DNA of 64,000 nucleotides from Brevundimonas aurantiaca (GTDB lineage: Bacteria; Pseudomonadota; Alphaproteobacteria; Caulobacterales; Caulobacteraceae): the NCBI RefSeq assembly GCF_014199955.1, contig NZ_JACHOQ010000001.1:782412-846411 (forward strand). Reading direction: 5' to 3'. Positions 33,766 through 42,818 of the stretch are shown here, piece after piece. The notes below the pieces were generated by a model that saw nothing but the letters and a program-made list of their open reading frames with translations, searched no databases and had not been told where the DNA came from. Positions within the stretch are counted from its first letter, which is position 1; every line of letters begins with the position of its first letter. Both the position numbers and the translations under genes were made by a program.

Positions 33766-35811
33766 ATGACGCCCAACCGCCGTCTTTCGTTCGACCTGCT
33801 CTCGGCCGTGATGGCTTTCGGGGCGGTGGCGACGGTCGCCGCCCTGGCCTATCCGGCCTTTCGGGCCAATCCGACCTCGGCGCCGGGCCTGATCCTGATC
33901 GTCACCGTGGGGCTGATCGCCCTGATCGCCCTGTTCGGTTTCCGCCGGGCCGAGACGGTCCAGCCGTCCAGCGACGTGGCGGTTGAACTGCTGGACGCCA
34001 TGGCCGAGCCGGCCGCCCTGGTGTGGGAGACGGGCCAGGTCCTGGCCTTCAACGGCGCCTGGGCCGAGGCCAACGGCGCCACCACCGCCCTGCCCCGCGG
34101 CAAGTCGGCCCAGGCCCTCTATATGGCCTTCGCCCAGGCGCGGCGGGGCGAGCCGGGCCACGCCATCGTCCAGATCGGGGCGCGCGAGTTCGAGGTGGTG
34201 ATCGGCCGGGCCGGCCCCGACCGGTTTCTGATGCGGGCCGCGCCCGAGGCGGTCCTGCCGCTGGCCGCCGTTCCGGCCCAGGCCCAGGGGACGAACGGCG
34301 AGGCCCGCGCCATGGCCGCCGGCGCCCCGTTCGGCTCGGCCGTCATCGCGGGTTCGGACCTGTTCGCCGGCCGGGCGGAAGAGGCCAATGCGGCCCTGGC
34401 GATCCTGACCGGACCCAACGCCGCGCGCGACGCCGCCTTCGGCCATCTGTTCGATCCGACGGGCGTGGTCGAGGCGCGGGCCAAGCTGGCGGCCGGGTCG
34501 TCCGGCCCGATCGAACTGGTGGCGCGGGCCTATCCCGACAAGATGCTGCATCTGTATGTGGCGCCCGAGGGCGAGCGCCAACGCATCTGGCTGTTCGACG
34601 TCTCGGCCCAGAAGTCGATGGAGCTGCAGCTCAGCCAGGCCCAGAAGATGCAGGCCGTGGGCCAGCTGGCGGGCGGGGTGGCGCACGACTTCAACAATCT
34701 GCTGACGGCCATCCAGCTGCAGCTGTCGGGCCTGCTGGAACGGCACCCGGTCGGCGATCCCTCCTATGAGGGGCTGAACGAGATCCGCCAGACGGCCATC
34801 CGGGCGGCGGACCTGGTGAGGAAGCTGCTGGCCTTTTCGCGCAAGTCGACGGTGCGGCGCGAACGGCTGGACCTGGGCGAGCTGGTGGGCGAGTTCGCCA
34901 TACTGCTGCGCCGGCTGCTGCGCGAGGACGTGCGGCTGGAGACCGACTACGGTCGGGACCTGCCGATCGTTCTGGCCGACAAGAGCCAGCTGGAGACGGC
35001 GGTGATGAACCTGGCGGTCAACGCCCGCGACGCCATGCGCGGCGTGGTCGAACCCGGCGACGCCGTCGTGACCATCACCACCCGCCGCCTGACCGCCCAG
35101 CAGGCGCGCGAAATGGGCTGGGCCGCCGCCCCGACCGACGAGGTGGCCCTGATCGAGGTGTCCGACACCGGCCCCGGCGTGCCGCCCGAACTGGTGGACA
35201 AGATCTTCGAGCCCTTCTTCACCACCAAGGCGGTGAACGAGGGCACCGGCATGGGTCTGGCCACCGTCTACGGCATCGCCCAACAGGCCGGCGGCCATAT
35301 CTCGGTCAGCAATATCGAAGGCCCCCACGGCATGAGCATGGGCGCGGCCTTCCGCATCTTCCTGCCCGCCGCGGGCGAGGCGGAACTGGCCGAGGTCCAG
35401 CCGGTCGAGGTCAAGATCAAGGCGCCGCGCGACCTGTCGGGCGCCGGCCGCATCCTGTTCGTCGAGGACGAGGACGCGGTGCGCGGCATCGCCGCCCGCC
35501 TGCTGCGCCAGCGCGGCTATGAGGTCATCGAGGCCGCCGACGGCGAGGAGGCCCTGATGCTGGCCGAGGAGCACGCCGGCCAGATCGACATGATGATCTC
35601 CGACGTCATCATGCCCGGCCTGGACGGCCCGTCCCTGCTGAAGAAGGCGCGCAAATATCTGGGCGACGCCCCGGTCATGTTCATCTCGGGCTATGCCGAG
35701 AGCGATTTTTCGGACCTGTTGCAGGACGAGGCGGGGGTCTCCTTCCTGCCCAAGCCGCTGGACATCAAGACCCTGGCGGAGCGGGTCAAGCAGGAGCTGC
35801 ACGCGGGCTGA
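33766..35811 (+). CDS. cckA: cell-cycle hybrid histidine kinase CckA
   Basis: A 681-residue hybrid kinase/phosphatase that, through ChpT, sets CtrA and CpdR phosphorylation. Two transmembrane helices (about 10-30 and 40-60) precede two PAS-like regions, a DHp domain with His307 ([11 protein letters not shown]), an ATPase domain ([30 protein letters not shown]) and a receiver with Asp613 ([12 protein letters not shown]). Length and layout match the Caulobacter protein, as does its position directly behind fliQ-fliR-flhB. A GANTC site (GATTC, about 33752) lies just before the start, a possible CcrM methylation target. Confidence 0.95.
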   Translation: MTPNRRLSFDLLSAVMAFGAVATVAALAYPAFRANPTSAPGLILIVTVGLIALIALFGFRRAETVQPSSDVAVELLDAMAEPAALVWETGQVLAFNGAWAEANGATTALPRGKSAQALYMAFAQARRGEPGHAIVQIGAREFEVVIGRAGPDRFLMRAAPEAVLPLAAVPAQAQGTNGEARAMAAGAPFGSAVIAGSDLFAGRAEEANAALAILTGPNAARDAAFGHLFDPTGVVEARAKLAAGSSGPIELVARAYPDKMLHLYVAPEGERQRIWLFDVSAQKSMELQLSQAQKMQAVGQLAGGVAHDFNNLLTAIQLQLSGLLERHPVGDPSYEGLNEIRQTAIRAADLVRKLLAFSRKSTVRRERLDLGELVGEFAILLRRLLREDVRLETDYGRDLPIVLADKSQLETAVMNLAVNARDAMRGVVEPGDAVVTITTRRLTAQQAREMGWAAAPTDEVALIEVSDTGPGVPPELVDKIFEPFFTTKAVNEGTGMGLATVYGIAQQAGGHISVSNIEGPHGMSMGAAFRIFLPAAGEAELAEVQPVEVKIKAPRDLSGAGRILFVEDEDAVRGIAARLLRQRGYEVIEAADGEEALMLAEEHAGQIDMMISDVIMPGLDGPSLLKKARKYLGDAPVMFISGYAESDFSDLLQDEAGVSFLPKPLDIKTLAERVKQELHAG

Positions 35812-35846
35812 GCCTTATCGGCTCGGAATCAGTTCAGGCGATCCGA

Positions 35847-36662
35847 TCAGGCGGCGCGGCGGACGGCGGCGGGGGTCTTCACATAGAGACCCTGACGGCC
35901 GCTGACGGGGCGGAAGGCGACCGTCTCGCCTTCCAGCCCCTCATCCAGGCCCAGGAACAGACAGCCGTCGTCGACCAGGCGGCGCTCCAGCCCGTCCAGC
36001 AGCCGGGCGCGGCGCGACGGCTCCATATGGGTCAGGACGTTGCGGCAGAAGATGACGTCGAACCGCATCTCGTCCGTCGGCTCGTCCAGCAGATTGGCCC
36101 GGCCGAACCGGACGATCTCCGCCAGTTCGGGACGCACCCGCCAGTTCTCCTCGTCCGGTTCGAACCAGCGCAGCATGGCCCGCGCGTTCAGGCCGCGCTG
36201 AATCTCGAAACCGGTGTAGAGGCCCGCGCGGGCCTTATCGATCGCACGCTGCGACAGGTCGGTGGCGACGATCTCGGCCGCAGCGCCGGCCGCCTTGGCC
36301 GCCATGGCGATGGACCAGGCCTCCTGCCCGGTGGAGCAGCCCGCCGACCAGAGGCTGACCCGCCCGCCGGGCCGCGCCTTGGCCAGGGCGGGCAGAAGCT
36401 CCTGTTCCAGGACGTCGAAGGGGGCGCGGTCGCGGCGGAACCAGGTTTCGGGGTTCAGCAGGGACTCGATCACCGCCCAGCCCAGGGAGGCGACCGGATG
36501 GGCCCACAGATTGGCCAGGAGAGCCTCGACATTGGCGTAGCCTTCGCGCCGCGCGATCGGCCCCAGCCGATGCTCGGCCAAATTCATGCGATCCCGCGTC
36601 AGCCTGTAGCCGGCGCGGGTGGCCAAGAGTCCCTGGAGCTTGTCGAAGTCCTCGGGAGTCAT
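35847..36662 (-). CDS. CheR-type protein glutamate methyltransferase
   Basis: A 271-residue SAM-dependent methyltransferase. The N-terminal helical domain (DFDKLQGLLATRAGYRLT) is followed by NPETWFRRDRAPFDVLEQ and the SAM pocket LWSAGCSTGQEAWSIAM, with IFCRNVLTHME later. The family methylates receptor glutamates. It lies with a receiver and chpT on the minus strand, not in a large che operon, and overlaps the receiver gene by four bases, so it may serve cell-cycle or orphan signalling. Confidence 0.9.
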   Translation of the reverse strand: MTPEDFDKLQGLLATRAGYRLTRDRMNLAEHRLGPIARREGYANVEALLANLWAHPVASLGWAVIESLLNPETWFRRDRAPFDVLEQELLPALAKARPGGRVSLWSAGCSTGQEAWSIAMAAKAAGAAAEIVATDLSQRAIDKARAGLYTGFEIQRGLNARAMLRWFEPDEENWRVRPELAEIVRFGRANLLDEPTDEMRFDVIFCRNVLTHMEPSRRARLLDGLERRLVDDGCLFLGLDEGLEGETVAFRPVSGRQGLYVKTPAAVRRAA

Positions 36663-37036
36663 GCCGCGATCGCGCCGACCTCCGTCAGCTTGGATTGAAG
36701 GATCTCGCCGTCGAACGGCTTCATCACATAGTCGTCGGCGCCGGCCGCAAGAGCCTCCGCGATGCGTTCGGGCCGGGTTTCGATGGTGCAGAACAGCACC
36801 TTGGGCCGTCCGCCCTCAGGCAGGGCGCGCAGACGCCGCAGAAAGGTCAGCCCGTCCATCACCGGCATGTTCCAATCGACCAGGATCATGTCGGGCATGA
36901 CGCCGGTGCAGTAGGACAGGGCCTCGGCTCCGTCCGCCGCCTCATCCACCTCATAGCCGAAGCCTTCGACGATCCGACGCGCCACCTTGCGGATGATGCG
37001 GCTGTCGTCGACGATCAGGCAGGTTTTGAAGTTCAA
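36659..37036 (-). CDS. single-domain CheY-like response regulator
   Basis: A 125-residue receiver starting at TTG (MNFKTCLIVDDSRIIRK). The acidic pocket VDDS, the phosphorylation site VDWNMPVMDG and the terminal MKPFDGE lysine are all present; no output domain follows. The TTG at 37036 has a GGGAG ribosome site seven bases upstream and is preferred to the long upstream-open frame, whose extra residues look like non-coding sequence. It overlaps cheR by four bases. It may be phosphorylated by ChpT or a kinase elsewhere. Confidence 0.88.
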   Translation of the reverse strand: MNFKTCLIVDDSRIIRKVARRIVEGFGYEVDEAADGAEALSYCTGVMPDMILVDWNMPVMDGLTFLRRLRALPEGGRPKVLFCTIETRPERIAEALAAGADDYVMKPFDGEILQSKLTEVGAIAA

Positions 37037-37131
37037 GGCGGGCTCCCAGGCGGAGACGATCGGCCGATGTGCGTCGCTTAATATGGCAGATCGCCAGTTA
37101 ACGAGTCGTTGGGAAACGCCTGTCGGGCGAC

Positions 37132-37809
37132 CTAAAGGGGCATCCGTGCGACCAGGGCGATCCGCTCTTCCTGCACCGCCACTCGCAGGGTTCCGCCCGC
37201 CTCCTTGACCGTCAGCCACAGCCAATAGGGCTGAATCCATTGGCCTGGCAGACCCTCGGTCAGGCGCCGGCCGGTCAGGCCGACGACGGCCTCGGGCTTC
37301 AGCCGGGCCCGGGCGCCCTCGGCGAACCCTTCAAGGAAGAGGGCGCCGTGCGCGACCCGCGACTGGATCACCGCATTGCCGCCCAGGGGCAGAGCCCCGA
37401 CCGTCAGATAGGCCAGGTTGGTGAGAGCCCGCGCCTGGGGCTTGGAGAACTCCTGCTCCTCGATCCGCCAGTCCAGAGAGGCGCGACCGCCCGCCGTCAT
37501 GCCGACCACCAGATCGCGCAGTTCGCGCGTGGTGAACCGTTCGCTGCTGGTCGCCGCACCAAAGGCCACCCGGGCGAAATGGACCAGGGCCACCATCTTG
37601 TTGGCGCTCTGTTCGATCAGGGCCAGGGCGTCGTCGCGCATGTCCTGGGCCGAAGGGTCCTTCATCAGGTCCAGGCCCGAGACGATCGCGCCCGACGGGC
37701 TGATGAAGTCGTGGCACAGTTTGGCGGCCACATAGGTCGCCAGCTCCGTCCCCTCGAACGGCAGGTCCAGGGCGGGCGGGGCGTCGTTTTCGGCGTCGGT
37801 CGGGATCAT
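37132..37809 (-). CDS. chpT: histidine phosphotransferase ChpT
   Basis: A 225-residue protein with the DHp-like phosphotransfer helix YVAAKLCHDFISPSGAIVSGLD, phosphorylated on His33, followed by DPSAQDMRDDALALIEQSA and a degenerate ATPase-like C-terminal domain without ATP-binding boxes. It carries phosphate from CckA to CtrA and CpdR. The gene is only about 1.3 kb from cckA on the opposite strand, upstream of the receiver and cheR, with 95 bases between chpT and the receiver start. Confidence 0.93.
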   Translation of the reverse strand: MIPTDAENDAPPALDLPFEGTELATYVAAKLCHDFISPSGAIVSGLDLMKDPSAQDMRDDALALIEQSANKMVALVHFARVAFGAATSSERFTTRELRDLVVGMTAGGRASLDWRIEEQEFSKPQARALTNLAYLTVGALPLGGNAVIQSRVAHGALFLEGFAEGARARLKPEAVVGLTGRRLTEGLPGQWIQPYWLWLTVKEAGGTLRVAVQEERIALVARMPL

Positions 37810-37917
37810 TGAGCCTGCATACTCTCGTCGGCGTTCAGGTCACAGTCAGGAGGCGCAAGAGAAGCTGACGTGATTTGCCGGTTCATGGAACCGGCTCAAT
37901 GGTCTATCGAGCCCGCA

Positions 37918-38760
37918 ATGACGACCTCCCCCTCCCCCGCGACACCCGACAAGACCCTTTCGCGCGATCTGGCCTCCGGCGCCCTGGCCCTGGCGATCGC
38001 CGAGATCGCCGAAGACGCCGCCCGCCTGATCCTGCCCTATTGGCGCAGCGACACCGCCGTCGAGACCAAGTCCGACGACAGCCCCGTGACCCAGGCCGAC
38101 CGCGCCGCCGAGGCCCTGATCCTGGAACGACTGGCCGCCCTCTATCCCGGCGTCCAGACGGTGGCGGAAGAGGCCGTCGCCGAAAGCGGCGCCCCGGCCC
38201 AAGCCGAGGACTGGTTCTGGCTGATCGATCCGCTGGACGGCACCAAGGGGTTCGTGCGCGGCGGCGAAGCCTTCACCGTCAACATCGCCCTGATCCACGC
38301 CGGACGTCCGGTCGCGGGGGTGGTCACGGCGCCCGCGACGGCGACCACCTGGCGCACCGATGCGCCGGGCCAGGGCGCCTTTCGCCGTCAGTTCGGCGAA
38401 CAGCAGGAGGGCGAGGCCCATTCCGGCGCCGAATGGCGGCCGATCAAGGTGCGCGACCGGCCGGCCGAGGGTATGGCCCTGTTGAGCCACAGCGTCACCG
38501 ACGAGGAGGCCGCGCGTTTGGCCGCCCGGCACGGCTGCACCCGCTGGCAGGGCACGGACTCCTCGCTGAAGTTCTGCCTGATCGCCGAGGGCCGGTTCGA
38601 CGCCTATCCGCGCTCGGGTCCGACCTCGGAATGGGACACCGCAGCCGGTCAGGCCGTGCTGGAGGCCGCCGGAGGGCGCGTCCTGGCCGACGACGGCCAG
38701 CCCCTGTCCTACGGCAAGCCCCGCTTCCTGAACGGCCCCTTCGTCGCGATGGGCGGCTGA
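37918..38760 (+). CDS. cysQ: 3'(2'),5'-bisphosphate nucleotidase, CysQ
   Basis: A 280-residue magnesium-dependent phosphatase of the inositol-monophosphatase superfamily that removes 3'-phosphoadenosine 5'-phosphate formed in sulfate assimilation. Metal motifs: WLIDPLDGTKGF and SEWDTAAGQAVLEAAGG; GTDSSLKFCLIAEGRFDAYPR is typical of CysQ. The ATG at 37918 is preferred; an upstream frame opening at 37870 adds unlike sequence. Divergent from chpT. Confidence 0.9.
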   Translation: MTTSPSPATPDKTLSRDLASGALALAIAEIAEDAARLILPYWRSDTAVETKSDDSPVTQADRAAEALILERLAALYPGVQTVAEEAVAESGAPAQAEDWFWLIDPLDGTKGFVRGGEAFTVNIALIHAGRPVAGVVTAPATATTWRTDAPGQGAFRRQFGEQQEGEAHSGAEWRPIKVRDRPAEGMALLSHSVTDEEAARLAARHGCTRWQGTDSSLKFCLIAEGRFDAYPRSGPTSEWDTAAGQAVLEAAGGRVLADDGQPLSYGKPRFLNGPFVAMGG

Positions 38761-38764
38761 GGCT

Positions 38765-39988
38765 TCAAACGCCCGACCGCAACAGCAGCAGGCCCGCGCG
38801 TTCGGCCAGGGCGGGAACGCCCATTTCGCGGGCCGTCAGGACGGCCTCGTTCAGGATCAGGTTCAGGCGGCGCGGTTCGGGTCCGCCCAGGCGCCGACGC
38901 GCCAGGGCCACACCGGCCAGGCTGATCTGGTCGGCCGCCCAATCGAGCGGGGCGGCGGCGGCCAGACGACGGCGCAGCCGATCCTCCAGCACTTCCAGGC
39001 CGGCGCGGTCTTCCATGGCTTCGACCAGGGCGATCTCGCGCGCCAGCCGGCGCTCGCGGACCAGGGCGCCGATGATCAGCCCCTGGTCCTGGGTCAGGAC
39101 TTCGGCCTGGTTCAGCACCATCAGCGGCAGGGCGTCGCCGCCGGAGCGCAGAACCTGGATCGCCGCCCAGTCCAGCGGGCTGTGATCGGGGGTGAACTGG
39201 TCGGCGGCGGCTTCAAACATGGAGCGGCCCTGGTCCTGGGCCTCGGCATGGTCGGCCAGGGCCGCCAGGGCGGACAGGCCGGCGCCGCACATGGCCAGGG
39301 CGCGGGCCCGGGTCAGGGGACGGTGATCAGGCGAGGCGCCCTCGACCAATATGCCCAGGTCGCGCCCGGCGTGGTCCAGCAGGCGGGGGTCGCGCTGAAT
39401 CACCCCGGCCTCGAGCGCGAAGGCGGCCTGATCCAGACGAAGGTCCATATCCTCGCCGGACAGGTCGTGCTGGGCTGCATCCATCAGGGCGGCGGCGTCC
39501 ATCAGCGCCTTCGCATCGCCGGACAGGCGGGCCTTGCGCGCCTTCAACCGGGCGTGGGTCGCCGCCAGGTCAGCGGCCGTCTTGGATCGGCGCGGACGCC
39601 CCGCCCCCGCCACAAGGGCCAGGGCGCGGTCCAGATGAGCCGGATCGCCGCACAGGTCGAAGCGCAGCATCAACCCTTGCGCCTTGGCGCCGGCGGCGCG
39701 GGCGGCCTGGTCGTCGCCCTGGGCGTTTCGGACCAGGCTGTCGGCGCAACGGTCGGCGCGGGTCAGGCTGTCGGCCGCCCCGCTGCGGCGGGCGTGCTCG
39801 CGCCACAGGGCGGCGGCGCGGACTTCGGTGTCGAAGGGGCGGGCGCAGGAGACGCGGCCGGCGTCGGTGGCCTCGCGCCGGGCCTCGGCGGCCAGGAGAT
39901 CGACTCCGATCAGTTCGACCCAGCCCAGATCCTCGCTCTCACGAGCCTGGGCGAAGAGTTTGCGAAGATCACGACCGAACTCGAACAT
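38765..39988 (-). CDS. hypothetical protein, helical repeat (TPR-like)
   Basis: A 407-residue soluble protein rich in Ala, Arg and Leu, with no signal peptide and no membrane segment. It is built of helical hairpins about 35-40 residues apart (for example PAHLDRALALVAGAG, KALMDAAALMDAAQHDLSG, RLLDHAGRDLGILVEGAS), consistent with divergent TPR-like repeats. I do not recognise a family. The Met at 39988 (MFEFGRDLRKLFAQA) is a natural start; 49 further codons upstream look non-coding. It converges with cysQ, four bases apart. Confidence 0.75.
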   Translation of the reverse strand: MFEFGRDLRKLFAQARESEDLGWVELIGVDLLAAEARREATDAGRVSCARPFDTEVRAAALWREHARRSGAADSLTRADRCADSLVRNAQGDDQAARAAGAKAQGLMLRFDLCGDPAHLDRALALVAGAGRPRRSKTAADLAATHARLKARKARLSGDAKALMDAAALMDAAQHDLSGEDMDLRLDQAAFALEAGVIQRDPRLLDHAGRDLGILVEGASPDHRPLTRARALAMCGAGLSALAALADHAEAQDQGRSMFEAAADQFTPDHSPLDWAAIQVLRSGGDALPLMVLNQAEVLTQDQGLIIGALVRERRLAREIALVEAMEDRAGLEVLEDRLRRRLAAAAPLDWAADQISLAGVALARRRLGGPEPRRLNLILNEAVLTAREMGVPALAERAGLLLLRSGV

Positions 39989-40104
39989 AGGATTGAACGC
40001 CTTAAAATCCCGGATCGGGACGAAAGACGTCCCTTGCCGTCGGTCTCCTGCAAACGCAGCGCCGCCACGAACGTTCAGCCGCGCCCCAAGCCGACATTTC
40101 GGCC

Positions 40105-40443
40105 TCAGTTCAGGTTCGGCGTCTTGCGCCGACACCGCTGCAGGGCGGCGCGGGCGGCGGGGGCGTCGGCGCTGAGCTGGCGCACCGCCTCGATACGGGC
40201 GCGGGTCTGATCCGCCTCGGCGGCGCGGGCGGGCTTGCCGGCCGCCGTCGCCGCCTGCATGGCCGCCAGCGACCAGAAAAGGGCCGCGTCATAGAGGCTG
40301 CGGCCCTCGGCGCTTTCTCCGCCCTCCAGCTCGGACGCCGCCTGGGTCAGGCCGGCGCAACGCACCGATTCCTCATAGGAGACCAGACCCGCAGCGGGCG
40401 CCTGTTGCAGCATCAGGCCGGCGATGGTCAGCGAGACCCACAT
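40105..40443 (-). CDS. hypothetical exported protein
   Basis: A 112-residue protein with a probable signal sequence MWVSLTIAGLMLQQAPAAG and two Cys in the mature part (VRCAGLTQ and LQRCRRK) that could form a disulfide, so a periplasmic location is likely. The rest is Ala-rich and helical. No family recognised. The upstream-open frame to 40551 is not preferred because the hydrophobic signal starts at 40443. Confidence 0.65.
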   Translation of the reverse strand: MWVSLTIAGLMLQQAPAAGLVSYEESVRCAGLTQAASELEGGESAEGRSLYDAALFWSLAAMQAATAAGKPARAAEADQTRARIEAVRQLSADAPAARAALQRCRRKTPNLN

Positions 40444-40655
40444 CGAATGCTCCAAGACCTTTCCGATAGACGGTTCCGAAGGGACGGCCCCGAACGTCGG
40501 CCCTATCAGATCATGTTCATGCGGCGGCGAGAAGGTCGAACTGCGCCCCATTTACACCCGTTTGCGATTAACTGACGCGAAGGGCGAAACCCTGTATGCT
40601 GCCGTGCAGCAAGAGGCCCGCCGACGCCGGTCGCGGCGCGGCCCAACGGATGGTC

Positions 40656-41936
40656 ATGCTCTACGCCCTTCATGAACTCGCCTATCAGTCGGCCCTGCCC
40701 TGGCGCTTCGGCGCCCAGATGGCGCGCCGGTTCTGGAGCTCGCCGTTGAATCCGGCGGCGGACACGGCCCTGGCCCGCACCGCCTACGCCTCGGCCGAAC
40801 TGTTCGAGAGCGTCACCCGCCGCTACGGCAAGCCCGACTGGCGGCTGGAGACACTCGAGATCGGCGGCAAGCCGGTCCGCACGGTCGAACAGGTCATCTG
40901 GCAGAGCCCCTGGTGCCGCCTGGTCCGCTTCGCCCGCAACATCGGCGATCTGAAGCGCGCCAAAAAACCCGCGTCCGGTCCCGCCGTCCTGATCGTCGCC
41001 CCCCTGTCCGGCCATTACGCCACCCTGCTGCGCGGCACGGTCGAGGCCTTCCTTCAGGACCACGACGTCTATGTGACCGACTGGATCAACGCCCGCCAGG
41101 TTCCGGTGCTGGAGGGGCGGTTCGACTTCTTCGACTATATCGACCATGTCCGGCGGATGCTGGCCGAGATCGGCGGCCGGCCCCACGTCGTCGGGGTCTG
41201 CCAGCCCGGCCCGCCCGTCATGGCGGCCTGTGCGATCATGGCCGAGGACGGCGACGAGAACCGCCCCGCCTCCATGACCTTCATGGGTTCGCCCATCGAC
41301 GCCCGCCTGTCGCCGACCGTGACCAACCAGCTGGCGGAGGAGAAGCCCTTCACCTGGTTCAAGTCGAACATGATCCACACCGTGCCCCTGCCCTATCCGG
41401 GGTTCGGACGGCGGGTCTATCCGGGCTTCGTCCAGCTCTACAGCTTCATGTCGATGAACCAGGAGCGTCACCGCGACGCCCACTGGGACTATTTCACCAG
41501 CCTGATCGCCGGCGACGGCGACGGGGTGGAGAAGCACGAGGAATTCTACGACGAATATCTGTCGGTCCTGGACCTGACCGAGGAGTTCTACCTCCAGACC
41601 ATCGACATCGTCTTCCAGCAGCATCTGCTGGCGCGCGGCCTGTTGGAGCATCGCGGCCGCAGGGTCGATCTGAGCAAGATCGCCGACATCGGCCTGATGA
41701 CGGTCGAGGGGGAGAAGGACGACATTTCCGGCGTCGGCCAGACCCAGGCGGCGCACGGCCTGTGCCCGAACATCCCCGAGGATCAGAGGGTGCTGTACGT
41801 CCAGCCCGGCGTGGGCCATTACGGGGTCTTCAACGGTCGTCGTTTCCGCGAGGAGATCTATCCCCGCGTTCGCGACTTCATCGCCCGGAACGAGGCCCGA
41901 CTTGGCGTATCGCAACGGTCAGCGGCTGCCGCTTGA
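40656..41936 (+). CDS. phaZ: intracellular poly-hydroxyalkanoate depolymerase
   Basis: A 426-residue alpha/beta hydrolase that mobilises stored polyhydroxybutyrate. It begins MLYALHELAYQSALPWR; LIVAPLSGHYATLLRGTV and VYVTDWINARQVPV follow, and the nucleophile elbow GVCQPG uses Cys, as in PhaZ1-type depolymerases. The C-terminal block VGHYGVFNGRRFREEIYP holds the catalytic His. The preferred start is the ATG at 40656, with a second ATG two codons earlier. A phasin gene at 58.5 kb supports PHB storage. Confidence 0.92.
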   Translation: MLYALHELAYQSALPWRFGAQMARRFWSSPLNPAADTALARTAYASAELFESVTRRYGKPDWRLETLEIGGKPVRTVEQVIWQSPWCRLVRFARNIGDLKRAKKPASGPAVLIVAPLSGHYATLLRGTVEAFLQDHDVYVTDWINARQVPVLEGRFDFFDYIDHVRRMLAEIGGRPHVVGVCQPGPPVMAACAIMAEDGDENRPASMTFMGSPIDARLSPTVTNQLAEEKPFTWFKSNMIHTVPLPYPGFGRRVYPGFVQLYSFMSMNQERHRDAHWDYFTSLIAGDGDGVEKHEEFYDEYLSVLDLTEEFYLQTIDIVFQQHLLARGLLEHRGRRVDLSKIADIGLMTVEGEKDDISGVGQTQAAHGLCPNIPEDQRVLYVQPGVGHYGVFNGRRFREEIYPRVRDFIARNEARLGVSQRSAAAA

Positions 41937-42630
41937 CGAAGACCGGCCCGAACCCGGTTCGGGTCCGACGCTGAGACTGTCGGTCAATCCGCGCGCGCGG
42001 CGGCTGTCGGTGCGGATCGACGCCCGGGCCGGCGAGGCGGTGGTGATCGCCCCGACCGAGCGCGGCCTGGTCCAGGCCGTGGCCTTCGCCCGTTCGAAAA
42101 GCGTCTGGATCGCCGAACGCCTGGCCGTGCGCCCCCGGAGCCGGCCGTTGCAGCCGGGCCAGGTCATCGCCCTGCGCGGCCGGCCCGTGCGGCTGGAGGC
42201 GACGCCCGGCGCCGGCGCGGCGCGGCTGGTCGAGGAGGGAACCGTCATCCGCTCGGGCGGCGAGGGCGAGGCCTATGCCCGCCGGGTCGAGAATCTGCTG
42301 AAGCGCGAGGCGCGCGCCACCCTGGTCGAACGCACCGAACACCATCTGCGGACCCTGGGTCAGAAGCCGGTCCAGGTGTCGATCGCCGACACCCGCTCGC
42401 GCTGGGGCTCATGCAGCCCGCACAACCGCACCATCCGCTATTCCTGGCGGGTCATCATGGCCCCGCCCCCGGTCATCGACTATCTCGCCGCCCACGAGGT
42501 CGCCCACCTGGTCCACGCCGACCACAGCCCGGCCTATTGGTCGGTGGTCGAGCGGCTGGTGGGGGATCACCGGCCCTGGCGCAAATGGCTGAAGGACTAC
42601 GGCGCGGCGCTTCATGCGGTGGGGCGGTAG
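41902..42630 (+). CDS. YgjP-type zinc metallopeptidase family protein (DUF45)
   Basis: A 242-residue protein. The C-terminal half has ADTRSRWGSCSPHNRTIRYSWRV and the zinc motif YLAAHEVAHLVHADHSPAYW, with HEVAH and a third His as metal ligands. The N-terminal half is a beta-rich region with RARRLSVRIDARAG. The TTG start at 41902 lies inside the end of phaZ (35-base overlap), so translation may be coupled. The substrate is unknown. Confidence 0.85.
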   Translation: MAYRNGQRLPLDEDRPEPGSGPTLRLSVNPRARRLSVRIDARAGEAVVIAPTERGLVQAVAFARSKSVWIAERLAVRPRSRPLQPGQVIALRGRPVRLEATPGAGAARLVEEGTVIRSGGEGEAYARRVENLLKREARATLVERTEHHLRTLGQKPVQVSIADTRSRWGSCSPHNRTIRYSWRVIMAPPPVIDYLAAHEVAHLVHADHSPAYWSVVERLVGDHRPWRKWLKDYGAALHAVGR

Positions 42631-42641
42631 GCGGCGTCCCA

Positions 42642-42797
42642 GACCCTCTCCCGCTTGCGGGAGAGGTGGCCCGACGTTCGCGCAGCGAACCAGGGTAGGA
42701 GAGGGGAGTCTTCTTCCAAGAGGCTAGACTTCCCCCATCGTCAGCCGTCTCGCTGTGCTCGACGAGCTGACACTTCCCCCGCAAGCGGGGGAAGGTC
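42642..42797. repeat. family B intergenic repeat, copy 4
   Basis: A full composite copy in the convergent gap between the metallopeptidase gene and the penicillin-binding protein gene, where hairpins could end transcription in both directions. Confidence 0.88.
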
Positions 42798-42818
42798 TGT
42801 GGGGGCTTCCCCGAAGGA

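Noticed and set aside
37078..37102. A CtrA box upstream of the receiver gene (TTAA...TTAAC)
   Set aside because: The half-sites are 16 bases apart, not seven, so the CtrA spacing is wrong.
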